Assembly (NCBI GenBank): GCA_023974075.1
Contig: JAMFTG010000759.1
Location: 1-64,000 of the forward strand
Origin: Chaenocephalus aceratus
Taxonomy: Eukaryota > Chordata > Actinopteri > Perciformes > Channichthyidae
Direction: 5' to 3'
Length of the DNA: 64,000 nt
Numbering within the stretch: the stretch's first letter is position 1; the number at the start of each line of letters is the position of its first letter. The notes under the pieces were generated by a model. It did not search any database and was not told where the DNA came from. It was given only the letters and a program-made list of their open reading frames with translations. Both the position numbers and the translations under genes were made by a program. Shown piece after piece: positions 46,398 to 56,470 of the stretch.

Positions 46398-47318
46398 GAC
46401 CCATGGTATGCTGATTTGACTATAAGGGACCATAAGGTCAGGCTTAAGATAGACACAGGAGCTGATGTCTCAGGTATTCCAGCCCAGACCTACTATGCCA
46501 TTGCTGAGAGCAACACACAGTTAGCTAAGCCTGACAGACCACTATTTGGCCCAGGTCGCATGCTTCTATCTGTTTTAGGCAGATACAGAGAGTCACTATG
46601 CAAAGGAGAGCAGGTGATACAGGAGGATGTTTACGTTGTCAATGACTTAAGCGTAGCCTTGTTAAGCAGACCAGCAAGTGTAAAGCTTAAACTAGTCTAC
46701 AGAGCAGACAGCATAGAGAAGTCAGAGATGGAAGAGTCCTACCCAAAGTTGTGTCAGGGTTTAGGTATGATGCAGCAGCCATACACTATTAAACTCAGGC
46801 CAGACGCTATTCCCTATTCCCTGGCCACACCTAGACGGGTCCCCATCCCTCTACTCCACAAAGTGAAAGAGGAGCTCAAAAAAATGGAGGACATTGGTGT
46901 CATCTCCAGAGTTGAAGAGCCGACCGACTGGTGTTCGGGCATGGTTCCGGTGCCTACAAAGACTGGCTCAGTGCGCATCTGCGTCGACCTCAACGAAGCA
47001 GTTCGCAGAGAGGAATACATATTGCCTTCAGTTGAGCAGACAATTGGATCTCTCGCAGGAGCCCAGATCTTCAGCAAGTTAGATGCCAACAGAGGGTTTT
47101 GGCAGGTTCCATTCCATTCCGAGTCGGTACTGTACACAACGTTCATAACTCCCTTTGGGCGCTTTTACTTTAACAGACTGCCCTTCGGCATAGCGTCAGC
47201 CCCAGAACATTTTCAGCGGCGCATGTCAATGATTATCGACGGGCTGCAGGGGGTTGTATGTCACATGAATGATGTCCTCATCTGGGGGAGAGATCAACAG
47301 CAGCACGACAGCCGCTGA
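46398..47318 (+). pseudogene. Gypsy-A protease and partial reverse transcriptase
   Basis: Protease: LKIDTGADVSGIP near 46443-46481. RT: from about 46790, with WCSGMVPVPTK, RICVDLNEAV, FSKLDANRGFWQVP (motif A), TPFGRFYFNRLPFGI and the catalytic loop at about 47265. The loop reads HMNDV, so the first Asp of the Asp pair is Asn. The frame then ends at QQQHDSR and joins directly to sequence just upstream of RNase H, so the rest of the palm, the thumb and the connection are deleted. The copy is dead. Confidence 0.85.
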
Positions 47319-47665
47319 GAGACCTTCTCTCAAAGAAGTATCAGTGGGTCTGGGGCTGTGCACAACAGAAAGCGTTTGACCAGCTGAACAATGATCTCAC
47401 ATCACCTCCAGTGCTGACACTCTACGACCCCAACAAAGAGCTGAAACTGTCTGCGGATGCCTCTTCCTACGGACTGGGTGCGGTCCTCCTACAGAAGGAG
47501 GGAGAGCAGTGGAAACCAGTCGTGTACGCATCGCGCTCTATGACAGAGACAGAACAGAGGTACGCCCAGGTGGAGAAGGAGACGCTAGGATTGACATGGG
47601 GGTGCGAGCGTTTTATTGACTTCCTAATTGGGAGACATTTTGCCATGGAAACTGACCACAAGCCA
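47319..47665 (+). pseudogene. Gypsy-A RNase H, first part
   Basis: LSADASSYGLGAVLLQKEGEQWKPVVYASRSMTETEQRYAQVEKE-type sequence carries the RNase H core Asp and Glu. FIDFLIGRHFAMETDHKPL follows and breaks at the hAT insertion. The same domain resumes at 50757. Confidence 0.82.
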
Positions 47666-48701
47666 CTTGTCAGTAGGGTTGGGTATCGTTTGAATTTCCA
47701 CGATTCCGATTCCGATTCTACTTTTCGATTCCGGTTCTTAACGGTTCTCAATTCCGATTCTTTGAGGGGCAGGGTAAAAAAATTATACATGCTTCTTCCA
47801 CCAAAAAAAATACATTTATTCGAGAAACTTTTACACAGGTTAGTTTACAGTAATATTCACATTAATCAGTCTGTTTATGGTCACTGCTATGTAACTGTAA
47901 CCTGAGAACCACTGAAGCTACAACAGTGCAACAGTCCAACTTTTTAAGAACAGTTCTTGTTGAGAAAAACAAGCATATCTGCCTTCTCAAGGCATACTGG
48001 GAAGAAATGTTTGAATATTTTCAAGTAAAATGCTTCAATCTGGTGCACTTTAAGCAGAATTACTAGAGACTAGTACAACTCTAAACACCCATATGAAAAA
48101 GATCGGTTTACATTTTATTAATTAAATAAGTATGTGAGCATAACCATTAACCTACCATAGCCAATAACAAATACATGTAACGTATTTTATTTTTGTTCAT
48201 ATCTTATTTTACTATTTTTGTATGCATATTTTTATATCTCTCCAGTTTAAAACGATATGTCTGGTTTATTGTCCTATAGTATACATTGGAATGATTTCAA
48301 ACCTGTTTTATCCCAATATAAAGGAGTGCCTTGGAAATATGTGTTTACATAAATTGTGATCAAAACGTTTGAGACCCACTGAGATAACTTAGACTAAAGT
48401 GAACTATCTAAACACTCAGAGTCCTTTACCTCACTGAGCTGTAGTTATCAGCCTCTCAGTCTGACTGGAGAGGACTCTCCCTCCACATCATTGTAGAAAC
48501 ATCTTCTTCTTCCGTTAGAGCAGCTAGTACCAGATGCTAATAACAGCAGTGCCCTCCCTTTCTCCCTCGCTCACTCGCACTTTGGCTGTGAGCTGCGGTT
48601 GCCAGATAAGCCAACATCCCCCATTTTCATCACTTACAGCGCCCATCGTACAGGGGAAATGAAAATTGTAACCGGGATGAAAAAGGTGTTACATTTACTT
48701 A

Positions 48702-48801
48702 ATTAGTGCGAATGCTGTTTACAGCATTCCACTATAGTACTTCAAAACTTTATTAGTGCGAATGCTGTTTACAGCATTCCACTATAGTACTTCAAAACTT
48801 T
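48702..48801. repeat. Two tandem 50-bp units
   Basis: Positions 48702-48751 and 48752-48801 are near-identical copies. Each starts with the terminal inverted repeat of the nested element, so its left end is duplicated. Confidence 0.92.
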
Positions 48802-49845
48802 ATTCTTCCCCTTATTATTTCAGCCAATACTTTGGCTCTCCATAACTTCAGCTTATTTTCAGCTACAGAAACCATTCAAATATTAAACTATTCAGCCTGT
48901 TCAGGAATCGATGGGAAACCTTCAACTTTTTCAAAATATTTCATACTTTTTGAAATATTCAGCTTTTTAAACTTTTTTTTTTACATTGAAGTCAATGGGA
49001 GATGCCTTCAAATCCTGTTTTCCTACACTTTGCGCCAAATGCATCTCCTTCCACATAATTTCAGCCAGACCCTTCATTCCAACTTTCAAATGACCACAAG
49101 ACCTTCAGCTATTCAAACTTGACTTTTACTTTTGATATCTTTTAAACATTCTGAGATATTGAATTTAGTTTGGAGCTTGGTAGAGAGACCTTTTTCAGAT
49201 TTTTACATTAGAGTGGATGGGAGCAGCTCGTTAACTCTAGAGTGCTTTGATCTCAAAACAGAGTGCAGGACAGCTCAAAATCCTCCCCCAAAAATGTTTT
49301 AAACTTGCCATACTTCCCAAACCCGACACTCCTCAGACATATTTTTTCATGGAAAACGTAGGAAAACCTCTCCTAGGTTGGAAAATAAAAATAAAATAAG
49401 AAAAAATATTAGACAAAATGCCTCTTGAGGGCATGAAGTGACAACAACGTTCAACATTCCTCCATTGAAGCCCATTGTAATTTCAGGCAGATATTTCCTC
49501 ACGGTAGCAGCCGCACACCTTTAGTTACACTGCCAAAAAGGCCACATTATTAACCCGGAACTACACAAAAATTACACTTCAGATACTCAACTTCGTTGAC
49601 ATGCTTCACGTTTTGAAATTTCACAGATATCTGTTACGGTTCTTCCACAAAACGTTCACATGTAAGAGGTTCATCTCTCATTCAGAACAATTAAGCCTTT
49701 GAAGTCTAGGCACCTCGTTAGCTCAACTATAAACACCTGTGTAATGGAACACGATGATGTCATCACTCCAACTGACATGCAGCAGACTTCAATAGTCCAG
49801 CTGTGAAGACATCTTCGGGACAGTTTTGAGATTTCTTCAAATGCC

Positions 49846-49859
49846 GTTGCCATGGCAAC
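49846..49859. promoter_or_regulatory. Consensus RFX X-box palindrome in a transposon
   Basis: GTTGCCATGGCAAC is the full 14-bp RFX X-box consensus. A second copy with one change (GTTGCCATGGCGAC) is at 49986-49999. Both follow the same TCAAATGCC context, so they belong to a repeated internal unit. Confidence 0.5.
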
Positions 49860-50756
49860 ACAATGTCCGCCTTGAAACACGGTTTTCTCATAGCTTCAGT
49901 GAAAATACTCGAAATGGCCCAAATCTTCACAGGTTTGATAACGATGCAGCCATAAATGCATCTAAGCGTAGTATCATCAAATGCCGTTGCCATGGCGACA
50001 GATCCTTCACCATCAAATTAGTTCAAAAGTTTGCAGTTCAAATATTCTTCTGCTTTCCCAAGCCTTTTTACATTCTTTTCTCATCTTAATACAAATTAAT
50101 TCACTACTACTTGTATCTGATATTTAACTCCTTCAGGCTATTTTCAGCTTCAGAAAACTATTACATTATTCAGCTATTTCAGGACATCAAGGCTATACAT
50201 GTTGTTGTTTATACCTTTTTTAAACCTTTTCTTTGAAATATTAAGCATTTTCTGCATTTTTTTTGCTAAAAGCAGCTACTATTCAGCTAATAACACATTC
50301 AGCATTTTCTGCATTTTCAGCTAAATTCAGCCATAAATGTTCACAGTTTACAGCATTCGCACGCATTTTCTGCAGGAAATGCATTTTCTAGTTATGAATG
50401 TTGTTACATCAAGGCCGAAAATTAGGATGAGCACCAACGGTCAAAACATTTTTTTTTTCTCCCAGAGCTGCCAGTGCAGCGCCTCCACAGAACTGGCGCC
50501 CTAGGCGAACATCTATAATGCCAGTGCGACGGGCCGGCCCTGGTCTCAGGTTACGCTGTAGGAAGTGTAGGTACAACGCTACATTTCCCGCCCCGCTGCA
50601 GTCATACAGTAGGCTACGGAGAGCGGCGAGAAACATTTCCTCAGGCATCGAAAAGCGGAACCGAAATTCACATTTCTAAATGATGCCGTTGGAATCGAAA
50701 TGTTGGAACCGGTTCTGAACCGGAACCGGTTCTCGGTACCCAACCCTACTTGTCAG

Positions 50757-51663
50757 CCTGCTAGGTCACCAGGCACTAACTGAGCTTCCTCCCAGGATCC
50801 AGCGGTTTCGACTCAGACTCATGAGGTACAGTTACACAATCTCACGCACACCTGGCAAAGCTCTGTTTACAGCCGACACTCTCTCACGCTCACCTGTCAG
50901 TCAAAACTCAAGTTCAAAACTGACAGACAACGACTTAATGGAAGACACAAACATCTATGTGGATGAAATCATCAATAGCATGCCCGCCAGCTCAACATAC
51001 ATGGCACAACTGAGAGAGCGACTGCAGGAAGACAGTGCTTGCTCGGAGGTCATGTCACACTGTCAGAGAGGATGGCCTGACCGCAGCCAGCTCACAGGTC
51101 CAGTTAAAGCTTATTGGCCTGATAGAGCTGTACTTACTGTACATAATGGACTCCTGCTCATGGGCTCCAGACTAGTCATTCCCACAGCGATGTGCAACAC
51201 TGTCCTCGATGCACTACACGAGGGACATCAGGGGATGACCAGGTGCAGAGAGCGGGCCAGAGAGACTGTATGGTGGCCTGGCTTGAGCGGCCAACTAAAA
51301 GAGCTGGTGAGAAATTGCAAAACATGCATCAAAGAGCGTGGCAATCCTGTGGAGCCATTAATGTCCAGTGAGCTCCCAGAGAGACCATGGCAAAAAGTAG
51401 GTTCTGATTTATTCACACTCAACCATGATAACTACCTATTAATAGTGGACTCTAGGTATGTAGAGATTGCCAAACTAACTCCCACACGATCTCAGGATGT
51501 CATTGTGCATCTCAAATCAATATTCTCTAGACATGGGGTCCCAGAGAAATTTTTTAGTGACAATGGCCCCCAGTACTCCAGTCAACAGTTCAAGGACTTT
51601 GCAGTAGCCTACGGGTTCAAACATGTCACTAGTAGCCTTAGGTTCGCTCAGAGTAACGGGGAG
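50757..51663 (+). pseudogene. Gypsy-A RNase H end and integrase first part
   Basis: RNase H ends with YSYTISRTPGKALFTADTLSRSP. The integrase zinc-binding region follows (HEGHQGMTRCRERARETVWWPG, then CKTC), then the catalytic core with SDLFTLNHDNYLLIVDSR, KFFSDNGPQYSSQQF and SNGE just before the hAT insertion at 51664. The frame is open from at least 50821 to the insertion. The integrase would otherwise insert the cDNA. Confidence 0.87.
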
Positions 51664-52122
51664 CAGGGGCGGCGCCAGGGGGGAGCTAGGGGGTGCTTCA
51701 CCCCCTAAGCACCCCCAAGAAATATGTTTTCTTTTTTTTTTTTCGAAAATTATTATTATTTTTATTAAATTAAATCAGAACAATTATTGATTACATCAAT
51801 GCAAATGTGAAACAAATAAATGTTTGACCAAAAACATAAAGCCAACATAGGTGATATGATTAGGCCAATGGCCAGCACCCATTCGATGTTTGACCTACCC
51901 ATAGGCTAAATTACTTTGTGACACTTGAGTGACTTCCTGTTAGCTGGAGCCCCAAATGATTTGCTAACAGCAAAGTGACAAATGGATCGTTTTTTAGTCC
52001 TTACACGTCCACATGTGGACACTCAATCAAAACCACCTGAAAGCGAGAGGGATTCTGCACATAATAGGCCTCGTGAGTACAAATAGCTTACTTCTGGGTC
52101 TCTGTGTTTCATTCAAGCTCTG

Positions 52123-52188
<66 letters not shown>

Positions 52189-52912
52189 CACGAGCCATTT
52201 TGTGTGCGTGCGCAAGCGAGCGAGAGAGAGAGCTCGTGCACCGGTGGGTATCTACCGGAGATCGTTGTGGTTAGCATCTCGTGCTAGCTAGCCAAGCTAA
52301 CGGATATAAGGAGCTTTTTCAACAACAAGGTGGAGGGAGAACTCTCTCCTGTCAGACTGAGAGTCTCAGAAAACCTCAGCTCAGGTGAAGTAAAGGACTC
52401 TCAGTGTTTAGATAGTTAACTTTAGTCGAGTTATCTCAGTGGGTCTCAAACGGTTTGTTTTAAAAGGGGAGTGATTTGTAAAATATCTCTAAAGAAATAG
52501 AAAATCTGTTTACAGTTCTGTTTTATATGTATGTTGAGAGATACTGTATATCCATAGATCTCTTCATTTTGGCTCTCAAAGTGCACCAGATTGATGCTTT
52601 TAACTTCAATATTTAAAAAAGAATCTCCCCCGGGACCCCACTAGAGGAGGTGAGGACCCTCCTAGAGGAGGTGAGGTCCACTCCCCACTTGTAAAAATAG
52701 CACTTTACCCCTGCTTACACCTATATGCCGTGAGCTGATTACCGAGCCTTCATTGTAACAGTCGCGGGTACACTGTGTGGGGAGTGTTGCAGTAGCAAAT
52801 TAAACTGTAGTGCTGGTGTATTAATGGGAAACCCTTAATGTTTGAGCACCCTCTATGAAACGTCAAGCTACCCCACAGCACCCCCTAGAGAATATGTCTG
52901 GTGCTGTCACTG
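51664..52912. mobile_element. 1.25-kb hAT element in Gypsy-A integrase, 8-bp target duplication
   Basis: Ends CAGGGGCGGCGCC and GGTGCTGTCACTG pair imperfectly as inverted repeats. ACGGGGAG flanks both sides (51656-51663 and 52913-52920). The insertion splits the codons around the catalytic Glu of integrase. It contains a (GT)n tract at 52126-52187 and no transposase. Confidence 0.88.
52126..52187. repeat. (GT)n microsatellite
   Basis: About 62 bp of GT inside the 1.25-kb hAT element. Confidence 0.97.
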
Positions 52913-52920
52913 ACGGGGAG

Positions 52921-53538
52921 GCGGAACGTCATGTTCAGACTGTGAAACAGCTGCTAAAGAAAGCTAAGGATCCGTATCTGGCTCTGTTGGCCTATAGAGC
53001 TACACCACTTGCTAATGGCTACAGTCCTGCCCAGCTCCTCATGGGCAGGAGACTGCGCACTCCAGTGCCCCAGCATCCCTCTCTACTCACCCCAGAGCTT
53101 CCAGACAGCACTGTTGTGGTAGCTAAAGAAAGGGAGAGGAGGGTGAAGGACACTGCACATTTCAACAAAAGGCACCGTGTGAGAGATCTAAGCCAGCTCA
53201 CACCAGGTCATCCAGTGTGGGTTACAGATACAAAGTCTCAAGGCACAGTGGTTTCGTTGCACTCAGCTCCACGTTCCTACATAGTGGACGGGCCTTCAGG
53301 CACCATCAGGCGGAACAGACACCATCTTGTCCCTTTTCCAGAGACTGTACCACACACACCTCACACTCCAACACCCAGCACACCACCCCAACCAGGTGAG
53401 CCTACACTGGGTTCTCCAGAACGCCCTGAGTCACCAACACAGACTCCCAAGGGGCACACACCTGTCCGTACAGACACACACGGCCCTACCACTAGATATG
53501 GCAGAGTGGTGGTAAAACCTCACAGACTGGACTTGTGA
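52921..53538 (+). pseudogene. Gypsy-A integrase C-terminal part
   Basis: AERHVQTVKQLLKKAKDPYLALLAYRATPL follows the insertion and completes the integrase core. Then come SPAQLLMGRRLRT, a DNA-binding region (LTPGHPVWVTD to TIRRNRHHLVPF) and a Pro/Thr-rich tail ending KPHRLDL and TGA at 53536-53538. The part upstream of 52913 in the same open frame is hAT sequence. Confidence 0.85.
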
Positions 53539-53544
53539 ACTGGA

Positions 53545-53564
53545 GGGGGGGGGGGGGGGGGGGG
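53545..53564 (+). promoter_or_regulatory. Polypurine tract with a 20-G run
   Basis: GGA plus a run of 20 G then AAAG, directly after the pol stop, where Ty3/Gypsy elements have the plus-strand primer. The length of the G run is likely uncertain in the assembly. Confidence 0.65.
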
Positions 53565-53615
53565 AAAGACGATGTGAAAAGGGAAGAATGTTGAATAATT
53601 TTGTGTTTTGATGTT

Positions 53616-54241
53616 TACAGATGTAGCGTATTCATTTCAGACGCCTACCCGTGGGGGTCCGTGATCGGCACGGGGTGGGCCCCTGCTGAAAAGGAAAACC
53701 CCCCCGCAAGACTTGAAACGCCCCCTTGATAAATACATTTAATTATAGTGAAACCAGCTGCAATGGATCATGGATCCACCAGGGGAAGCTGTGAAAAGCT
53801 GCCACACTGGAACTCATGTGAAATAAACAGCTGATCTACAGGCAGGCTATCTGATATAGCGGATATTTGTTAAGATCCATGTCACGGATAGGATCATATT
53901 CTGTGCTAAATAAGAGACATGTAATCATTTACTAAACATCACCATGTTTTTATCAGGAAATGCATCCAGGCTCAAACAAACGATTTTCAATCATCATCCT
54001 CACGATCATTTAATGTATCATGTGTTCGCGAGTTGAAATTAATGCACTAAATTTAATCCACGTGAGTTTTCAACAACAAAAATAATCGCTTTGTTTTTAT
54101 ATCACATCCGACAGGAGGAAAATGCAGCGGCTCTCACTACCGATCATCCTAATCCCACGGGCAAACAATAATATGTACAGTGTTAATAGTTTACTGTATT
54201 ATTAGTGTCTAATATTACTGGGGATTTCGGAATGGTACTGT
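53616..54241 (+). repeat. Dispersed repeat R3, copy 2 (plus orientation)
   Basis: Reverse complement of 26289-26968. It contains AATAAA at about 53822. It truncates the 3' LTR of Gypsy-A after a few dozen bases. No terminal inverted repeats or coding capacity are seen. Confidence 0.75.
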
Positions 54242-54789
54242 GCTCCAAATACCACCCCTTTCATGTGAACGCGCACCTAACTAGATAGGACACGGCTGGC
54301 TTGAGCGATCCACTTGATAACCCGCGTCGTAGTACAGTTTAGCGACAGCGCGTATGTTTTGGATTAGGTTAACCGGCTAACTCAAACATATCCAGGTTAG
54401 GTTGAACCAGCTTCGTGGTATAGGCCCCTGGCAACAGAACAGTCAGACAACAATCAGACCTTGATTATGAACTTCAGGAAAGGTATGTACTCTCTCTGTT
54501 TGTATCTATTAGTTGTGTATTTGGTGTAATCTATAGTAATTATCAGCTGATTGCGTGAAGTGGTCATCTTCCAGCTAAAAAAGCATTCACATAGCGGATT
54601 CAAAAACTGAAGAAGTCAGTGTGCATCTTGACCCGGTGGCGACAATACCTATTGACGCAGCAACCACTGTAAGTAATATTCTAGTTTAATTAGACTTCTC
54701 TATTTCATTTATTCTACTCTGTATAATTGTTCTGTAGTTATTGTAGCTAAATCGGCGCTTTTGAGAGATTTTAAATCTCAGATCTGATC
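54242..54789. other. Non-coding, unclassified
   Basis: No gene. A stretch near 54630 (GACCCGGTGGCG) echoes the subterminal sequence at 38198-38210 of the TTAA-type element, so another copy of its end may be present. Confidence 0.4.
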
Positions 54790-55123
54790 ACGTGAACCTG
54801 TTACACAGGGCTCAGTAGGCTATCAAGCGTGCATTAAAATAGGCAGGGCCTCTCAGCTGTCGCCCATCAGCTGTAGAGAGTTAACTAATTAGAGGGGCGT
54901 GGCACCACAGCTGTGTGAACTCAGCAATCAGGCGTCCATTTAGGTAGCTCTTTCCTTGAGTGTCAGCTTCAGCGTCAGACAGCCGCAGACTGACAAAGAC
55001 ATTGGAGTCCTGCGGGAGTCACGAGGGTGGCAAAGAGGAGGAAAATCCTACTCTGATTGAGCTAAGTATTGCTGGTGTCTTATTTTTCTTTTCTTTAGCT
55101 TTCTAGCCCCTCATGCTATAATC

Positions 55124-55875
55124 ATGTGTATTTTCTCCATTCCTGTTCATGTGTCTTCTCGCAATTATCACTGGCCACGTGTATCTCCTAATTGCTATAA
55201 CCGGCCTGCTCTCGTCTATCCCACGTGCTCCACTGAGATCCAACATCTAGTTTCAAGCGGCCTGTGGAACTGCCAGTCAGCTGTTCCTAAGGCTGACTTC
55301 ATCTCTGGCTACGCCTCCCTGCAGACCCTGGATTTCCTTGCTCTCACTGAGACCTGGATTACTCCATCCAACACATCCACCCCAGCAGCTCTCTCCACAG
55401 CATATGCCTTCTCCCATACACCCAGACCCACTGGCAGAGGAGGTGAGACTGGTCTCCTGCTCTCTCCCAAATGGAGCTTTTCCCTCTTCAAGCTACCTAA
55501 CTTCACTCCTTCCACCTTTGAATTCCATGCCGTCACAGTAACCCATCCTATACAATGAACCATTGTTGTTCTCTACCGTCCACCAGGCGCCTTGGGGACT
55601 TCTTGGAGGAATTAGATCCTCTCCTCTCACACATCCCTGAAACTGGCCCTCCCGCTGTACTTCTCCGAGACTTCAACCTCCAGACGGGGAAGATAGATGA
55701 ACTAACATCTCTGTTAACCGCCTTTGCTTTCTCACTGTCTCCATCCCCACCAACTCATAAAGCTGGCAATGTCCTTGATCTCATATTCTCAAGGAACTGT
55801 GCTACTTCTAACCTCTCTGTAAACCCGCTCCGATCACTTCTTCATTTCATTCTCTCTACCCCTTTCCAAACATAA
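55124..55875 (+). pseudogene. Endonuclease domain of the 55-kb LINE, one stop and one frameshift
   Basis: SGLWNCQSAVPKADF, LALTETWI and GRGGETGLLL form the first part. An in-frame TGA at 55556-55558 is followed by TIVVLYRPPGALG, then a lost base within a G run near 55595 shifts to DFLEELDPLLS. AVLLRDFNLQ (Arg in place of the usual Gly before Asp-Phe-Asn) and GNVLDLIFSRNC follow. The region resembles AP endonucleases that nick the target for LINE priming. Confidence 0.75.
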
Positions 55876-55951
55876 CAAACTAATCTCTTCTCATCCTGCA
55901 CCTGTCCGCCGTAACCTTCGTTCCCTCTCCCCCTCTACCTTTGCCTCATCG

Positions 55952-56470
55952 GTGCTCTCAGCCCTCCCTTCCTCTGACTCGTTCCAACTCCTGCCTCCAA
56001 ACTCTGCTGCAGAAACTCTCCTCTCTACTCTCTCATCCTCTCTGGACTCTCTCTGTCCTCTCACATCTCGGCAGGCTCATCAGTCCCCTCCTGCTCCCTG
56101 GCTAAATGACGCACTGCGTGCTAATAGAACCGTCCTTACGGCAGCAGAGCGGAAACGGTGGAAATCCAAACACTGCGACGACCTCCTAACCTATCAGGCT
56201 CTCCTCTCCTCTTTCTCTGCTTCGATCTCTCAGGCAAAAAGCACTTTCTTTCAAGATAAGATCCAATCTTCCTATTCCAATCCCAAAAAAATATTTTCCA
56301 TCTTCTCCTCCCTCTTGGACCCCCCCAAAGCCCCTCCCCCCTCCTCACTTCTGTCAAGCGACTTTGTTAACTACTTTGAAAAAAAGGTTGATGATATTCG
56401 CTCTTCTTTTTCTGACTCACCTTTACTCACCGATGGGACCCGATGGGTCCTCCTTCCACCCGCACACTAA
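55952..56470 (+). pseudogene. Linker between endonuclease and RT of the 55-kb LINE
   Basis: The frame contains PLTSRQAHQSPPAPWLNDALRANRTVLTAAERKRWKS and SFSASISQAKSTFFQDKI, then FVNYFEKKVDDIRSSF, segments conserved in L2-group ORF2. Near 56433-56452 a GATGGGACCC/GATGGGTCCT unit is tandemly duplicated, which shifts the frame into the RT. Confidence 0.7.

Larger units (their letters stand above)
48702..50395. mobile_element. Inverted-repeat element nested in the 3.1-kb hAT
   Basis: GTGCGAATGCTGTTTAC (48707) and the near reverse complement GTTTACAGCATTCGCAC (50346) are terminal inverted repeats of about 17 bp with two differences. The interior is AT-rich, with recurrent TTCAGC and CATTTTC motifs and no gene. 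The class is unknown. Two RFX-type palindromes lie inside. Confidence 0.6.
47674..50748. mobile_element. 3.1-kb hAT element in Gypsy-A RNase H, 8-bp target duplication
   Basis: Inverted ends TAGGGTTGGGTA and TACCCAACCCTA, flanked by CTTGTCAG (47666-47673 and 50749-50756). Subterminal runs of CGATTCC/GGAACCGG are dense at both ends. There is no transposase. It contains a separate inverted-repeat element at about 48702-50395. Confidence 0.92.
45192..53620 (+). mobile_element. Gypsy-A: Ty3/Gypsy LTR retrotransposon, split by two hAT elements
   Basis: The order is 5' LTR (45192-45368), primer-binding site, gag (45453-46397), protease and RT (46398-47318), RNase H (47319-47665, then 50757-50890), integrase (50900-51663, then 52921-53538) and a polypurine tract. 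This is the usual Ty3/Gypsy order. Insertions of 3,075 and 1,249 bp account for almost half its length. A missing RT segment, a mutated catalytic motif and a truncated 3' LTR make it inactive. Confidence 0.88.

Noticed and set aside
54950..55120. tRNA- or 5S-derived SINE head in the leader of the 55-kb LINE
   Set aside because: I could not find A- and B-box promoter spacing or a cloverleaf, so no RNA gene is claimed. I also saw no convincing tRNA or rRNA gene anywhere in the window.
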